64,000 nt of DNA. Source: Bacillus carboniphilus. Its GTDB lineage: Bacteria; Bacillota; Bacilli; Bacillales; JC228. Under the pieces are notes generated by a model. It saw only the letters and a list, made by a program, of their open reading frames with translations, did not search any database and was not told where the DNA came from. This document shows positions 8,899-18,229 of this stretch, in pieces. Within the stretch, counting starts at the first letter, position 1. Each line of letters opens with the position of its first letter. The stretch spans positions 62,001 to 126,000 of the forward strand of contig NZ_BAAADJ010000063.1 in the NCBI RefSeq assembly GCF_039522365.1, given 5' to 3'. Both the position numbers and the translations under genes were made by a program.

Positions 8899-10071
8899 TT
8901 ATGCATATGCCTTTGATCCTTCCTCCTCCTTATGGAAAAAGGCCTTCATGGCGTGAAATACGTCTACTTTTTGTTTTAAGATATAGTGGCGGAATTTTTC
9001 ATTGCGGACATTTTTATAAGCACTCATGAGGGTTGAATGGCGGTTGTATTGATTGACTTCCCCATAGCCAAACATATTGGATTTTTTCATCAGTTCTTCA
9101 ACTAGCTTTACACAGCGTGCGTTATCCGATGTTAAGTTATCCCCATCAGAGAAATGGAAAGGATAAATGTTAAAACGACTTGGAGAATAATGCTCATCAA
9201 TCAGTTCTAATGCTTTTCTATAGGCAGAAGAACAAATCGTTCCCCCGCTTTCTCCCTTAGAGAAAAAATCTTCCTCACTCACAACTTTTGCCTCGGTATG
9301 ATGCGCAATAAATTCAATTTCCACTGTTTCATATTTTGTTCTAAGGAAACGAGTCATCCAGAAGAAAAAGCTTCTAGCCATATATTTCTCCCATATTCCC
9401 ATGGATCCACTTGTATCCATCATGGCAAGAACAACAGCTTTAGAATCTGGTTTTTTCACTTCGTTCCATGTCTTAAATTTTAAATCCTCAGGATAAATGG
9501 GGTAAAAGCTAGGTTCCCCTGTCATCGCATTCCGCTTAAAAGCGGTCATCATTGTTCTCTTCTTATCAATATTGCCCATCAAACCTGTTTTACGAATATC
9601 ATTGAATTCAATATTTTCAACAATATGCTCGTCATTTTCTTTCCGTTTCAGATTCGGAAGTTCTAACTGACTAAACAAGGCTTCCTCAATTTCCATAAGT
9701 GATACTTCAGCTTCATAATAATCTTCGCCCGCTTGGTCTCCCGCTCCTTGACCTTTTCCTGGCCCTTTTTGATTAGATGGATCCCTCGCAATTACATCTC
9801 CGACTTGGCTATCTCCATCTCCTTGACCAACGTGTTTGTTTTTATCATAGTTATACCTAATTTTATACTCATCCAAGGATCGAATAGGTATTTTGACAAC
9901 ATCGCGGCCATTAGACATGATGATGTTTTCTTCAGTAATGAGATCCGGTAAATTGTTGCGTATGGCATCTTGCACTTTTTCCTGATGTCGTTGCTGATCA
10001 TCGTGCCCTTTTCGATGGAGGGACCAATCTTCTTGTGACACGACAAACTGACCATTGTCTGATTGTGACAT
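8899..10071 (-). CDS. yhbH: Sporulation protein YhbH (DUF444/UPF0229)
   Basis: A 390-residue protein, close to the length of B. subtilis YhbH. It has a charged, glutamine/glycine-rich N-terminal third ([21 protein letters not shown]) and a VWA-like C-terminal half with the metal site MMDTSGSMG. The family is known to be encoded with PrkA, and yhbH mutants of B. subtilis are described as impaired in sporulation; the biochemical role is not known. A longer frame starts at 10170, but GGAGGGGAAAAA precedes the ATG at 10071. In B. subtilis yhbH directly follows prkA; here a deacetylase and two small genes lie between them. Confidence 0.93.
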   Translation of the reverse strand: MSQSDNGQFVVSQEDWSLHRKGHDDQQRHQEKVQDAIRNNLPDLITEENIIMSNGRDVVKIPIRSLDEYKIRYNYDKNKHVGQGDGDSQVGDVIARDPSNQKGPGKGQGAGDQAGEDYYEAEVSLMEIEEALFSQLELPNLKRKENDEHIVENIEFNDIRKTGLMGNIDKKRTMMTAFKRNAMTGEPSFYPIYPEDLKFKTWNEVKKPDSKAVVLAMMDTSGSMGIWEKYMARSFFFWMTRFLRTKYETVEIEFIAHHTEAKVVSEEDFFSKGESGGTICSSAYRKALELIDEHYSPSRFNIYPFHFSDGDNLTSDNARCVKLVEELMKKSNMFGYGEVNQYNRHSTLMSAYKNVRNEKFRHYILKQKVDVFHAMKAFFHKEEEGSKAYA

Positions 10072-10308
10072 TTTTTCCCCTCCTATTATTTTATTCCATT
10101 GACACACGATCCAACCTTCCTGCATACCATAACATGACGGTTTAAACTGGACCACTCTACCCTTTTTCAAGTTAATATATAAAGGGAACCATTAGAGTGA
10201 TTACTCTATACTATGCATGAACTCGAAATAATTTCCAAACGATTTCGACAATTGGGCCGATAACTAATTCCATTTTTTGGACACCATTCAACACGGACAA
10301 CATGGACA

Positions 10309-11481
10309 TCAGAGTCTTTCATCTTTCCAAAAGTTCATCTGAAAATGTTCATTCGGATGATAGGGTGCCAATTCGTATCCTTTGTTCTGTAAATATTCAA
10401 CGATTGAAGGTAACACTTTTGCCGTCCCGTTTCGAACATGCAGTAAAATCACCATTGGCTCATTTGATTTCTCACGTTGTTCCACCTGTGTCTTAATATT
10501 CTCTAGAATCATCTCAGGTTTCTTCGCTTCATACTTCCAATCTTGTGGATCTATATTCCAATCCCACATCTTCATCCCTTCCCAAACTAACGCATCCAAA
10601 TATTGATTATTTAAGTATGGCTTACTTCCATATGGCGCTCGAACTAAAAAGGAATATTCTCCTGTCAGTTGATAAAGGGTTTCCTGTGTTTGAAGCATCT
10701 CGTTTATAAATGCTGATGGTGAAGCACTTCTATATAATTTATTTTTATCATGAGAGACGCTATGCAAAGCCGGATAATGCCCGTCTTGAACAAGCTGTTT
10801 CACAAGAGCTGGATATTCCCTCATATACGGTTCTAACATAAAAAAGGTTGCCTTCGCGTCGTAGTCATTCAGTGTGTCTAAAATACTTCCCAATGCAGCT
10901 GTAGGTCCGTCATCAAATGTCAAATAAATCTTCGGTTTGATTAAAGAAGCGATTAGTTCATAATATTTGTCAAGTTCTTTCTCACTGCTTGCAAAATATT
11001 GAACGTGAGACAGCTTTGAGTCCTTCGTTAGTCTCACAATATGATGTTTATTCGAAAAAACAGAATCTACATGATACCCGAAATATTCTCCTATAAATCT
11101 TACTGGAGCAAACCATGTGTCATCTTTTTTAAAGAATGTAATAAGCTGTGATTTTCCACTTTCAAACGTAACGGTTTGTTTACTTGCAGAAAAAAATAAA
11201 GATTTACTCCCCTTTTTTAATTGAATTTCTCCTTCTTTTTTCTTCTCGATAGATACACCTAAACTTTTTGCAAAGGTTTGAATAGGAGCGTAGGTTGTTT
11301 TATTCGCTATATATGGGAATTCTTTTTCAAAAGATAATAGTTTATTTTCAATAACAAGTGCGACGGGTATCTCTTTTTGAGTTTTTGTAGTTGCGTTAGC
11401 ACTGGCCTTAAAGGGTTCAACCCCCACATACATAATGAAAAATAATAGTAATAGAACGATTGCTTTCTTCAGTTTCTTCAT
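10309..11481 (-). CDS. Secreted polysaccharide deacetylase with copper-amine-oxidase-like N-terminal domain
   Basis: 390 residues. An N-terminal hydrophobic segment ending ASANA looks like a cleaved signal peptide. Residues 35-150 resemble the copper amine oxidase N-terminal-like (stalk) domain found in Bacillus cell wall proteins (VRFIGEYFGY). The NodB domain follows: TFDDGP (catalytic and metal Asp), HSVSHD (metal His pair), RAPYGSKP, DWNIDPQDW and LLH. It should deacetylate an N-acetylated sugar in peptidoglycan or another wall glycan outside the membrane. The stop is followed by no clear terminator. It lies between yhbH and prkA. Confidence 0.9.
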   Translation of the reverse strand: MKKLKKAIVLLLLFFIMYVGVEPFKASANATTKTQKEIPVALVIENKLLSFEKEFPYIANKTTYAPIQTFAKSLGVSIEKKKEGEIQLKKGSKSLFFSASKQTVTFESGKSQLITFFKKDDTWFAPVRFIGEYFGYHVDSVFSNKHHIVRLTKDSKLSHVQYFASSEKELDKYYELIASLIKPKIYLTFDDGPTAALGSILDTLNDYDAKATFFMLEPYMREYPALVKQLVQDGHYPALHSVSHDKNKLYRSASPSAFINEMLQTQETLYQLTGEYSFLVRAPYGSKPYLNNQYLDALVWEGMKMWDWNIDPQDWKYEAKKPEMILENIKTQVEQREKSNEPMVILLHVRNGTAKVLPSIVEYLQNKGYELAPYHPNEHFQMNFWKDERL

Positions 11482-11617
11482 CTAAATCCTCCTCTATTAA
11501 CAGAACGTTTATCTATCACTAGCATTCTATTAATAGAAAAGTAGGATTATGCTAGATTGGTTTATATTTTTTAAAAAGGGAAACATATCAGTAAAAGAAA
11601 AACTAGAGGTGATGGTT

Positions 11618-11809
11618 TTGGATCGGAAGAAAGAAAAACAGTATAAGGACAAACTTGAAAAAATAGAGAATGGTTCGATGGTTTTAAATATGGAAGATGC
11701 GAAGTTTTTGGGTAAACAAATGGAGCATATGCGGTCTAATGAAGAGTTGAAGGAATACGGACGAGTGCCGGACCCGATACAGTATGAGATTGAGGTTGGG
11801 GATGACTAA
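11618..11809 (+). CDS. Small charged cytosolic protein, unknown function
   Basis: A short plus-strand gene surrounded by minus-strand genes. The frame is open from 11549 (86 codons), but the best start is the TTG at 11618, six bases after GAGGTG; this gives a 64-residue product. It is strongly charged and probably helical (KEKQYKDKLEKIENG, MEDAKFLGKQMEHM) with a conserved-looking tail YGRVPDPIQYEI. I do not recognise the family. There is no membrane segment. The gene ends just before a CGGA-palindrome cluster. Confidence 0.55.
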   Translation: MDRKKEKQYKDKLEKIENGSMVLNMEDAKFLGKQMEHMRSNEELKEYGRVPDPIQYEIEVGDD

Positions 11810-11819
11810 AGGGCTTATT

Positions 11820-12120
11820 TCTAATCTGTCGTAGCTGGCACAGGATCCGCGTTCTAGTTTTACACCTGACGCTTTGTTGCCGGACATGGGTTCCGGTATT
11901 TTTATAAAAATGCCGGTTTTTTGGGAGTAATCGGACCCACGTTCCGCTATTTAGCCATTTTGGGGTTTGTTTTCACTAATTTTGGCCAAATAGCGGAATC
12001 TCTGTCCGCGAAAGTCTTGAAACATACATTTTTGAGTGAATAACGGATTTCTTGTCCACTTCACTTTTCACCCATTCCCTATTTTATAAATTGCAGGTTA
12101 CTATAGGGTAATCGAAGTTA
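11820..12120. repeat. CGGA-N7-TCCG palindrome cluster in a gene-free gap
   Basis: Four palindromes of the CGGA-N7-TCCG family: CCGGACATGGGTTCCGG near 11883, TCGGACCCACGTTCCGC near 11930, GCGGAATCTCTGTCCGC near 11994 and a worn copy near 12042. As elsewhere, AATA or TATT flanks the palindromes. No gene is seen here. The cluster lies between the 3' ends of two convergent genes. Confidence 0.8.
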
Positions 12121-12122
12121 GT

Positions 12123-12641
12123 TTATGGCCACTTTATTTCTGTATTTTCACAGAAATTTTTATATGTTTTGGCAAGGTGCAATGAGTTATCTACACCGTT
12201 TAAATTATTATTGGCATTTTGACGCTTAAACTCTTCCCATTCAGTTAGAAGTACTTCTAAATCGGGCAAGCGAGACTCTTCAAAACCAGCACTTTCTGGA
12301 TTCGAATAGGTTAACAACATTGCCCCTACTTGATTGGCACATGAATATACTTGGTCCTCCCACTCCAACTGACTCTCATTCATACGAAGCAGAATCCCTA
12401 TATTATTATGCGTTATATCCCATAGCGTAAACAGAAAACTAAAATTCCCGGGTGATGGATTTTCGATAGTCTTTTTCAATTGCGTAGAAAGCGTGTCTCC
12501 ATGAAAGGTATCTGCTAAATAGGATTTAGCGAACTGATTTTTTTGAAGCGCTTCTTCTAACTGATGCTTCTGCCAAATATGATTGGCCGCCACAATAACT
12601 AAAAATACAATAATTAAAATTGTATATATATTCTTTTTCAT
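12123..12641 (-). CDS. Small membrane-anchored protein, unknown function
   Basis: About 172 residues. One N-terminal transmembrane helix (IYTILIIVFLVIVAAN) is followed by a soluble domain, predicted outside, with several acidic helices. There is no lipobox and I recognise no family. GGTGG precedes a double ATG; I start at the second (12641), seven bases away. It lies 60 bp downstream of prkA on the same strand but beyond prkA's terminator, so expression would depend on read-through or a promoter of its own within the terminator region. Confidence 0.6.
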   Translation of the reverse strand: MKKNIYTILIIVFLVIVAANHIWQKHQLEEALQKNQFAKSYLADTFHGDTLSTQLKKTIENPSPGNFSFLFTLWDITHNNIGILLRMNESQLEWEDQVYSCANQVGAMLLTYSNPESAGFEESRLPDLEVLLTEWEEFKRQNANNNLNGVDNSLHLAKTYKNFCENTEIKWP

Positions 12642-12656
12642 CATTTCACCACCTAA

Positions 12657-12694
12657 AAAACCCCTTACTCCTATTTCAACAAAGTAAGGGGTTT
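12657..12694 (-). terminator. Terminator of prkA
   Basis: AAAACCCCTTAC pairs with GTAAGGGGTTTT, with a T tract on the minus strand. The stem is nearly symmetrical, and the A-rich other flank would also let it act on the plus strand. Confidence 0.9.
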
Positions 12695-12699
12695 TCCTT

Positions 12700-14595
12700 C
12701 TATCGATTTAAGAGACTTCCCACATATCGGAGGAGGTCATTCGCTGATGTGGAGTTGTAGCCGTGCTCATCAATTAAGCGCGCTACAACTTCGTTAATCT
12801 TCTTCAACTGCTGTTCGTCTGGAGTTTTGGAGGACGTTGTAATTTTCACGACATCCTTCAGGTCAGCAAACAATTTCTTCTGAATCGCTTCACGAAGACG
12901 GTCGTGGGAATTATAGTCGAATCGCTTTCCTTTTCTGGCATAAGCTGAAATTCGAATCAAGATTTCTTCGCGGAATGCTTTTTTCGCATTTTCAGAAATT
13001 CCGATTTGCTCTTCAATCGAACGCATTAGTTTTTCATCTGGATTGATTTCTTCACCCGTTAATGGATCACGAAGCTTAACCTTGTTGCAGTATGCTTCCA
13101 CATTATCGAGATAGTTATCCATGAGTGTTTTCGCAGACTCTTCATACGAATAAACAAACGCTTTTTGGACTTCTTTCTTTGCAATATCATCATACTCTTT
13201 ACGAGCCAATGAAATATAATTTAAGTATTTTTCTTTTAGTTCCTGTGTAATCGATGGATGTTGATCAAGTCCTTCTTTTAATGCTCTTAAAACGTCTAGA
13301 GCATTGATGGAAGGAACTTCTTTGCGAATGATGGTTGAAGAAATCCGGTTAATGACATAACGTGGGTCAATCCCGCTCATACCTTCATCCGTGTATTCCC
13401 TCTTCATCTCCTCCACATCAGCAGAGTTATAGCCTTCTACATTTTCTCCATCATACAATCTCATTTTCTTAATAAGATCTACATCACCTTTTTTCGGTTC
13501 TTTCAGGCGAGTTAGAATCGTAAACATCGCAGCCACTTTCAAGGTATGCGGCGCAATATGAACATCCGATACATCACTTTCACGTATCATCTTCTCGTAT
13601 ATTTTCTCCTCCTCCGTCACCTTTAGGTTATACGGAATTGGCATCACAATAATCCGTGAATGCAGGGCTTCATTCTTTTTATTTGAAATAAATGAGCGAT
13701 ATTCAGTTTCATTTGTATGTGCGACAATCATTTCGTCAGCACTAATTAAGGCAAAACGGCCAGCTTTAAAATTCCCTTCCTGAGTAAGAGAAAGTAAATG
13801 CCAGAGGAATTTCTCATCACATTTCAGCATTTCTTGGAATTCCATTAAACCACGGTTCGCCTTGTTGAGTTCTCCGTCAAAACGATAAGCACGTGGGTCT
13901 GATTCGGACCCGTATTGTGCAATCGTTGAAAAGTCAATACTTCCTGTCAAATCAGCAATATCTTGTGATTTCGGATCAGAAGGTGAAAACGTTCCAACCC
14001 CAACACGTTTGTCTTCTGAGAAGAAAATTCTTTCGACTACTACATCTTCAATTCGACCACCGTATTCCTGCTGTAGCCTCATCATGTTGAGTGGAGACAA
14101 GTTTCCTTCAATTCGAATTCCATATTCTTGGTGAAATTCGTCACGTAAATGTTGAGGGATTAAATGAAGCGGATCCTCATGCATCGGGCAACCTTTGATT
14201 GCATAAATAGCCCCTCGATCTGTGCGTGAATAAGCTTCCAGCCCCCTTTTCAGCATGGTGACTAATGTAGATTTACCACCACTGACCGGTCCCATTAACA
14301 ATAGAATTCTCTTTCGAACATCTAATCGTTTCGCTGCAGGGTGAAAATACTCTTCTACTAGGCGTTCCAACGCTTCTTCCAGTCCATAGATCTGATTTCT
14401 AAAGAAAGAATACCGTCTCTTACCGTCTACTTCCTCCACGCCAGCATCTTTAATCATATTGTAAACGCGTGAATGAGCGCTTTGCGCAACCCAAGGCTTC
14501 TCTTTAACAATCTCTAAATACTCTGCAAACGTCCCTTCCCATCGCATGTTTCCTTCTTCTTCTCGATATTTCTCGATCTTTTTTAAAATATCCAT
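12700..14595 (-). CDS. prkA: PrkA, AAA+ serine protein kinase/protease of sporulation
   Basis: 631 residues, the same length as B. subtilis PrkA. The Walker A motif is GPVSGGKS at residues 102-109, in the PrkA AAA domain; the C-terminal 250 residues are the PrkA C-terminal domain related to protein kinases. In B. subtilis it is transcribed by sigma-E in the mother cell and affects sporulation, with both kinase and protease activity reported. The ATG follows GGGGGAGGTTCAT. A sigma-E-like promoter lies 40 to 70 bases upstream. The gene is followed by a terminator and, further on, by the deacetylase and yhbH. Confidence 0.96.
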   Translation of the reverse strand: MDILKKIEKYREEEGNMRWEGTFAEYLEIVKEKPWVAQSAHSRVYNMIKDAGVEEVDGKRRYSFFRNQIYGLEEALERLVEEYFHPAAKRLDVRKRILLLMGPVSGGKSTLVTMLKRGLEAYSRTDRGAIYAIKGCPMHEDPLHLIPQHLRDEFHQEYGIRIEGNLSPLNMMRLQQEYGGRIEDVVVERIFFSEDKRVGVGTFSPSDPKSQDIADLTGSIDFSTIAQYGSESDPRAYRFDGELNKANRGLMEFQEMLKCDEKFLWHLLSLTQEGNFKAGRFALISADEMIVAHTNETEYRSFISNKKNEALHSRIIVMPIPYNLKVTEEEKIYEKMIRESDVSDVHIAPHTLKVAAMFTILTRLKEPKKGDVDLIKKMRLYDGENVEGYNSADVEEMKREYTDEGMSGIDPRYVINRISSTIIRKEVPSINALDVLRALKEGLDQHPSITQELKEKYLNYISLARKEYDDIAKKEVQKAFVYSYEESAKTLMDNYLDNVEAYCNKVKLRDPLTGEEINPDEKLMRSIEEQIGISENAKKAFREEILIRISAYARKGKRFDYNSHDRLREAIQKKLFADLKDVVKITTSSKTPDEQQLKKINEVVARLIDEHGYNSTSANDLLRYVGSLLNR

Positions 14596-14635
14596 ATGAA
14601 CCTCCCCCTGACGCTGAAATCGAGACGATTAATAT

Positions 14636-14664
14636 ACTTTATGCGCTTTTCCACGTGAACATGA
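14636..14664 (-). promoter_or_regulatory. Candidate sigma-E promoter of prkA
   Basis: On the minus strand TCATGTT (14658-14664) and CATAAAGT (14636-14643) are separated by 14 bases. This fits the sigma-E pattern (-35 near TCATATT, -10 near CATACANT, 13 to 15 bp spacer) with one mismatch in the first and about two in the second element. It lies about 40 bases before the prkA start, and prkA is sigma-E dependent in B. subtilis. Confidence 0.5.
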
Positions 14665-14739
14665 TTAGAATAAACAAGTCAGGTGGGGAGATTTGTTTTT
14701 AATGAGATTGTAATGAATAGTGGGTTTGGTGGGTTATTC

Positions 14740-15130
14740 GAAAAATGGCAAATTAGGTTTATGTTCACTTTTGGAGATTCAGGATTTAAAACTAGAACAT
14801 AAATCCGGTTTACGTCCTCTTTTTGAGACTCAGGGTTAAAAACTAGAACATAAATCCGGTTTACGTCCTCTTTTTTGAGACTCAGGTTTAAAAACTAGAA
14901 CATAAATCTGGTTTATGTCCTATTTTTGAGACACAGGATTAAAAACTAGAACATAAATCCGGTTTATGTCCTCTTTTTGAGACTCAGGTTTAAAAACTAG
15001 AACATAAATCCGGTTTATGTCCTCTTTTTGAGCTTCAGGGTTAAAAACTAGAACATAAATCTGGTTTACGTCCTCTTTTTGAGACTCAGGTTTAAAAACT
15101 AGAACATAAATCTGGTTTATCCCCAATAAC
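14740..15130. repeat. 51-bp tandem repeat array, seven copies
   Basis: Seven copies of a 51-bp unit containing ACTAGAACATAAATCYGG start at 14791, 14842, 14894, 14945, 14996, 15047 and 15098; one step is 52 bp. Each unit holds a hairpin, ACATAAA-N5-TTTATGT, and a tract CCTCTTTTTGAGACTCAGG. A 78-codon frame on the minus strand merely translates the repeat (17 residues per unit) and has no ribosome binding site. Base changes are mostly transitions scattered among units. It fills the gap between prkA and a 31-codon gene; the remaining bases before prkA hold only its promoter. Confidence 0.9.
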
Positions 15131-15213
15131 CGGCTTTCCATAAAATAAAAAAGCAATTTTACAAACCCCCGGCTACAAACCCAAAAACAAATTTGACAAA
15201 ATAGCGACGTTCA

Positions 15214-15242
15214 TTCACAAAAAATGAAGATTAGGGTATAAT
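15214..15242 (+). promoter_or_regulatory. Sigma-A promoter of the 31-codon gene
   Basis: TTCACA at 15214-15219 and TATAAT at 15237-15242 are separated by 17 bases. The start codon at 15287 lies about 45 bases on. Confidence 0.7.
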
Positions 15243-15286
15243 AAGAAAAGGTTTTTTAAAGACGTGGTACATAGAGGAGGATAATC

Positions 15287-15382
15287 ATGAGCACGATCTT
15301 GATTTTAGGCGTTTGTGTAGCCTTCTTAGCTGCTATTTTTACTGCTGGATACAACGACAAACCAGGAACAAACAAAAAATAA
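15287..15382 (+). CDS. 31-residue single-pass membrane protein
   Basis: ATG at 15287, preceded by GAGGAGG, ends at the TAA at 15382. The product begins MSTILILGVCVAFLAA, one transmembrane helix, and ends with a short polar tail YNDKPGTNKK. A sigma-A promoter upstream and a strong terminator directly after the stop make this a complete transcription unit. I do not recognise a named family. It is too short for most gene finders. Confidence 0.75.
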   Translation: MSTILILGVCVAFLAAIFTAGYNDKPGTNKK

Positions 15383-15411
15383 CTGCTGACACTGAGTCAG
15401 CAGTTTTTTTG
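15383..15411 (+). terminator. Bidirectional terminator between the 31-codon gene and nfrA
   Basis: CTGCTGAC-N5-GTCAGCAG followed by seven T residues on the plus strand. The minus strand also reads into a T-rich tract, so it can also stop nfrA transcripts. Confidence 0.92.
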
Positions 15412-15413
15412 TT

Positions 15414-16163
15414 TTATTTTAAGTTTAACCCTTTCTTCTGGACAAACTCTTTCATATACATACGAGATTGTTTCTCTAACATTTCGCACATTTGAGTTGA
15501 CCATGTGTCATCTCGTTTCCCACTTGTTCTCTTGATGTAATACGCTTGAATGAGCTGGTCATATTCTTCGATTTGCTTTTTATACAAAGCTTCATCCTGT
15601 TGATACTCATTTTCATGGTACACATGCTCTAACGGAAGTCTTGGTTTTTGATCCGTTTGAGTATCTGGGAAACCGACTGCAAGTCCGAATAATGGAATGA
15701 CATGGTCTGGAGTTTTTAATATCTCTGCCACTTTTTCTAAGTTGTTACGAATTCCACCAATATAACAAAGTCCTAACCCCATTGATTCTGCTGCAACCGC
15801 TGCATTTTGAGCAGCAAGTGCTGCGTCTATTAAAGTCACCATAAATTTTTCAGTACTTTCGATAGAAGGCATTACGTTTCTTCCTTCATATTCACCAATC
15901 TTCTGATGCCTATGTAAATCCGCACAAAACACAAAGAAGTGTCCATTATTGGCAACGTATGCCTGATTTCCTGCCACTTCTGATAATGCCTGTTTCTTCG
16001 CTGGATCACTCACACCTATAATCGAATACGCTTGAATGTAGCTGGAAGTAGAAGCTGCTTGTGCACTTTTGACAATTAGCTCAATCTGTTCTTTTGATAA
16101 TGGTTGATCCTTAAATTTTCGAATGGATCGATGATTTAAAATGGTTTCAATTACTGGATTCAT
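15414..16163 (-). CDS. NADPH/FMN-dependent nitro- and flavin oxidoreductase, NfrA family
   Basis: 249 residues, the length of B. subtilis NfrA1. The N-terminus ETILNHRSIRKF is the FMN-phosphate-binding start of the nitroreductase fold; AAESMGLGLCYIGGIR is the second signature, and the C-terminal extension with KRTSGKRDDTWS is typical of the NfsA/NfrA branch. It reduces nitroaromatics, flavins and related electrophiles as a homodimer in the cytosol and is often stress induced. A longer frame starts at 16202, but AAAGGACTGCTAAC precedes the ATG at 16163. Confidence 0.9.
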   Translation of the reverse strand: MNPVIETILNHRSIRKFKDQPLSKEQIELIVKSAQAASTSSYIQAYSIIGVSDPAKKQALSEVAGNQAYVANNGHFFVFCADLHRHQKIGEYEGRNVMPSIESTEKFMVTLIDAALAAQNAAVAAESMGLGLCYIGGIRNNLEKVAEILKTPDHVIPLFGLAVGFPDTQTDQKPRLPLEHVYHENEYQQDEALYKKQIEEYDQLIQAYYIKRTSGKRDDTWSTQMCEMLEKQSRMYMKEFVQKKGLNLK

Positions 16164-16211
16164 GTTAGCAGTCCTTTCGCACTTGTTATTTCTATAGTAC
16201 AAATTAAGCTG

Positions 16212-17711
16212 CTAACCTTCAAATTTTTGGCTTAGCTCCTTTGCCATGCATGAGGCTCTTCCCTTAGTTAGTTTCAAACTTTGAACAACAATAATGGTTG
16301 ATATGACTCCGTTCATAAATAACATCAACACCATAGCTTGAACCAAAAAAGCTAAATCCGGAGCAAATGCGTGTATTGCATTCCAAGGGCTATCTACAAT
16401 TGAGGTGAAAATAGGAATCATAGCGATGGACAATCCCAGATAACCAAGACTACTGATTCCCCAAAAGACTCTGGAGCGTTTTTTATTTCTCAAAGCCATG
16501 AGACCAACAGAAATTGTCCATACTAAAAGCAGAATCGCAACTCCAAGTGTTATAATTTGGATGACTGGTCGCTGTTGAGCAATGGGCTCAGGTTCCTCCC
16601 CCATGAAGAATGATATAATCTCCTGTTTAAATTCAAATAGAGCTAATTCTTCAAGGATATGATTCCTATTGGTTAGAATGATCCCACCCCAGCTCAAATC
16701 TGGTGAAAAAAAGATTTCAGAATGGGAATCCGGAGTTGATCCTGAGTGCCAAATAAGTCCATCCTCAATATTGTCTACCTTTGAAAACCGCCATCCAAAT
16801 CCATATTTTTTATTTTCATTGATTTGAAAATGTGGAGATAAGAATTGATTCATCCCATCTTCACTTAAAAAACCAATGTCATCCTGTCGGGTTAAGAATT
16901 TGATATATTCCATAAGGTCATTTGCACTTGCAGTAACATATCCATAAGGGGCTCCCCCATTATCATAAGAAACGGTACTTTTGGTAGGAATGCCAAACCA
17001 AGATTGGTATCCAGATGAATAGCCTTTTTCATAGGCTGTTTCTCTATCTGCTGCTGTATCAGTCATTCCTAGTGGTGTGAAGATGTTATGCTCCATATAG
17101 CTTGAGTAGGATTGGCCTGTAACCTCTTCTATAATGGCCCCTAATATTGCATAATTGGCATTACTATATTGATGAATTTCTCCTGGAGCGGCTGTCAACT
17201 CAACGTCCAATAGTTTAATGACATTTCTTTTGATAGCGTTCATGTCATCTGACTCTCCATCTGATATTCTCAACCCATCGTAGGTGCTAATTCCACTGGT
17301 GTGCGTGAGTAGATGTTCGATTGTTATTTGAATGGGAGCTTGAGCATCCTTAAGTTCAAACCATGGTAAGTAATCTTTAACTGAGCCATCTAATTGTACC
17401 TGCCCCTCTTCTACTAATTTCATAATCCCAAGAGCTGTTAACGATTTACTTATTGAACCAATGGTGAAAGGTGTATTTAATGTAACCCCATGCTCGGTTT
17501 CCCCTGTGATTCCCCTTTCCTTTGCAAAAAATATTTTATCGTCTCGATACAAAATAATAGAAGCACCCGGGATTTGATGCTCCTCTAAAAATGAATCGAC
17601 ATAACGATCCAATGATTGGTTAGATTCATGACTAGTTGCCGTTACACTTTGGAGACTTGAAAAGAATAAGAAACATACGATAAGCAGCAAGAATCGCTTT
17701 TGACATCTCAT
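16212..17711 (-). CDS. Membrane-anchored serine hydrolase, class C beta-lactamase/PBP4* fold
   Basis: 499 residues. A signal peptide (LLLIVCFLFFSSLQSVTATS) leads into a beta-lactamase-type domain on the outer face with SISK (Ser86, Lys89), YSNANY as the YxN element and HSG as the third motif. After residue 385 there are three membrane segments. Such proteins act as D-amino-acid peptidases, esterases or wall-modifying enzymes; the substrate here is unknown. The start overlaps the end of the upstream HAAS gene by four bases (ATGA), so it is translated as part of the PadR operon. There is no FAD or metal site. Confidence 0.88.
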   Translation of the reverse strand: MRCQKRFLLLIVCFLFFSSLQSVTATSHESNQSLDRYVDSFLEEHQIPGASIILYRDDKIFFAKERGITGETEHGVTLNTPFTIGSISKSLTALGIMKLVEEGQVQLDGSVKDYLPWFELKDAQAPIQITIEHLLTHTSGISTYDGLRISDGESDDMNAIKRNVIKLLDVELTAAPGEIHQYSNANYAILGAIIEEVTGQSYSSYMEHNIFTPLGMTDTAADRETAYEKGYSSGYQSWFGIPTKSTVSYDNGGAPYGYVTASANDLMEYIKFLTRQDDIGFLSEDGMNQFLSPHFQINENKKYGFGWRFSKVDNIEDGLIWHSGSTPDSHSEIFFSPDLSWGGIILTNRNHILEELALFEFKQEIISFFMGEEPEPIAQQRPVIQIITLGVAILLLVWTISVGLMALRNKKRSRVFWGISSLGYLGLSIAMIPIFTSIVDSPWNAIHAFAPDLAFLVQAMVLMLFMNGVISTIIVVQSLKLTKGRASCMAKELSQKFEG

Positions 17712-18229
17712 CTATTAGCACCAACTGCATTTCTTTTTTTGAGCAAAAATGTAACAATTGTGGAAAGGAAAAGTGCAATCGAAAGACTAATAAGAACTAG
17801 AATTGTATTCCACCAAATGTTTTCTGCGATTCTGTAAATAATATTGTATTGAAACGTTGGAATATCGTTTATTGGACTAAAAGAGGTCGTCAACGTCAAT
17901 GTTAAGACCCATTGAGAAACAAGATAAGTGACGATAAAGATTCCTACACCAATGAACAACAGTGGCGTTTTTTTTGTACTTTTCCCTCTTAAATTACGGA
18001 TTTCATTATGAAAGTCAACCCCGTTTGTTTCTAAGTAATCTCTTACGAATGAAGGAGCGTCCCCTAACGTCTGCAGACCTTCGTCCCCATGCTCATATGC
18101 CTCTTGAAAATGTTCTCGCAATTGTTGCTCTACATCATCTCTATCTTTTTTACTCACCTTATATTGTGTTAGCTCTTCTAGAACAACATGTATATACCTC
18201 TGTTCCGTTTGGCTTAGTTCCCCTTTCAT
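17708..18229 (-). CDS. HAAS-domain two-TM membrane protein
   Basis: 173 residues. The first 75 residues form a HAAS helical domain (EELTQYKVSKKDRDDVEQQL, then FVRDYLE), which is typically encoded beside PadR-family regulators. Two transmembrane segments follow (LLFIGVGIFIVTYLVSQW and ILVLISLSIALFLSTIV). The gene overlaps the PadR gene by four bases upstream and the serine hydrolase by four bases downstream. In the family the HAAS domain is thought to couple a membrane protein to the PadR regulator; that is inference here. Confidence 0.85.
   Translation of the reverse strand: MKGELSQTEQRYIHVVLEELTQYKVSKKDRDDVEQQLREHFQEAYEHGDEGLQTLGDAPSFVRDYLETNGVDFHNEIRNLRGKSTKKTPLLFIGVGIFIVTYLVSQWVLTLTLTTSFSPINDIPTFQYNIIYRIAENIWWNTILVLISLSIALFLSTIVTFLLKKRNAVGANR

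Noticed and set aside
14920-15156. 78-codon minus-strand frame with 17-residue repeats
   Set aside because: Product of the 51-bp array; no ribosome site and no non-repeat part.
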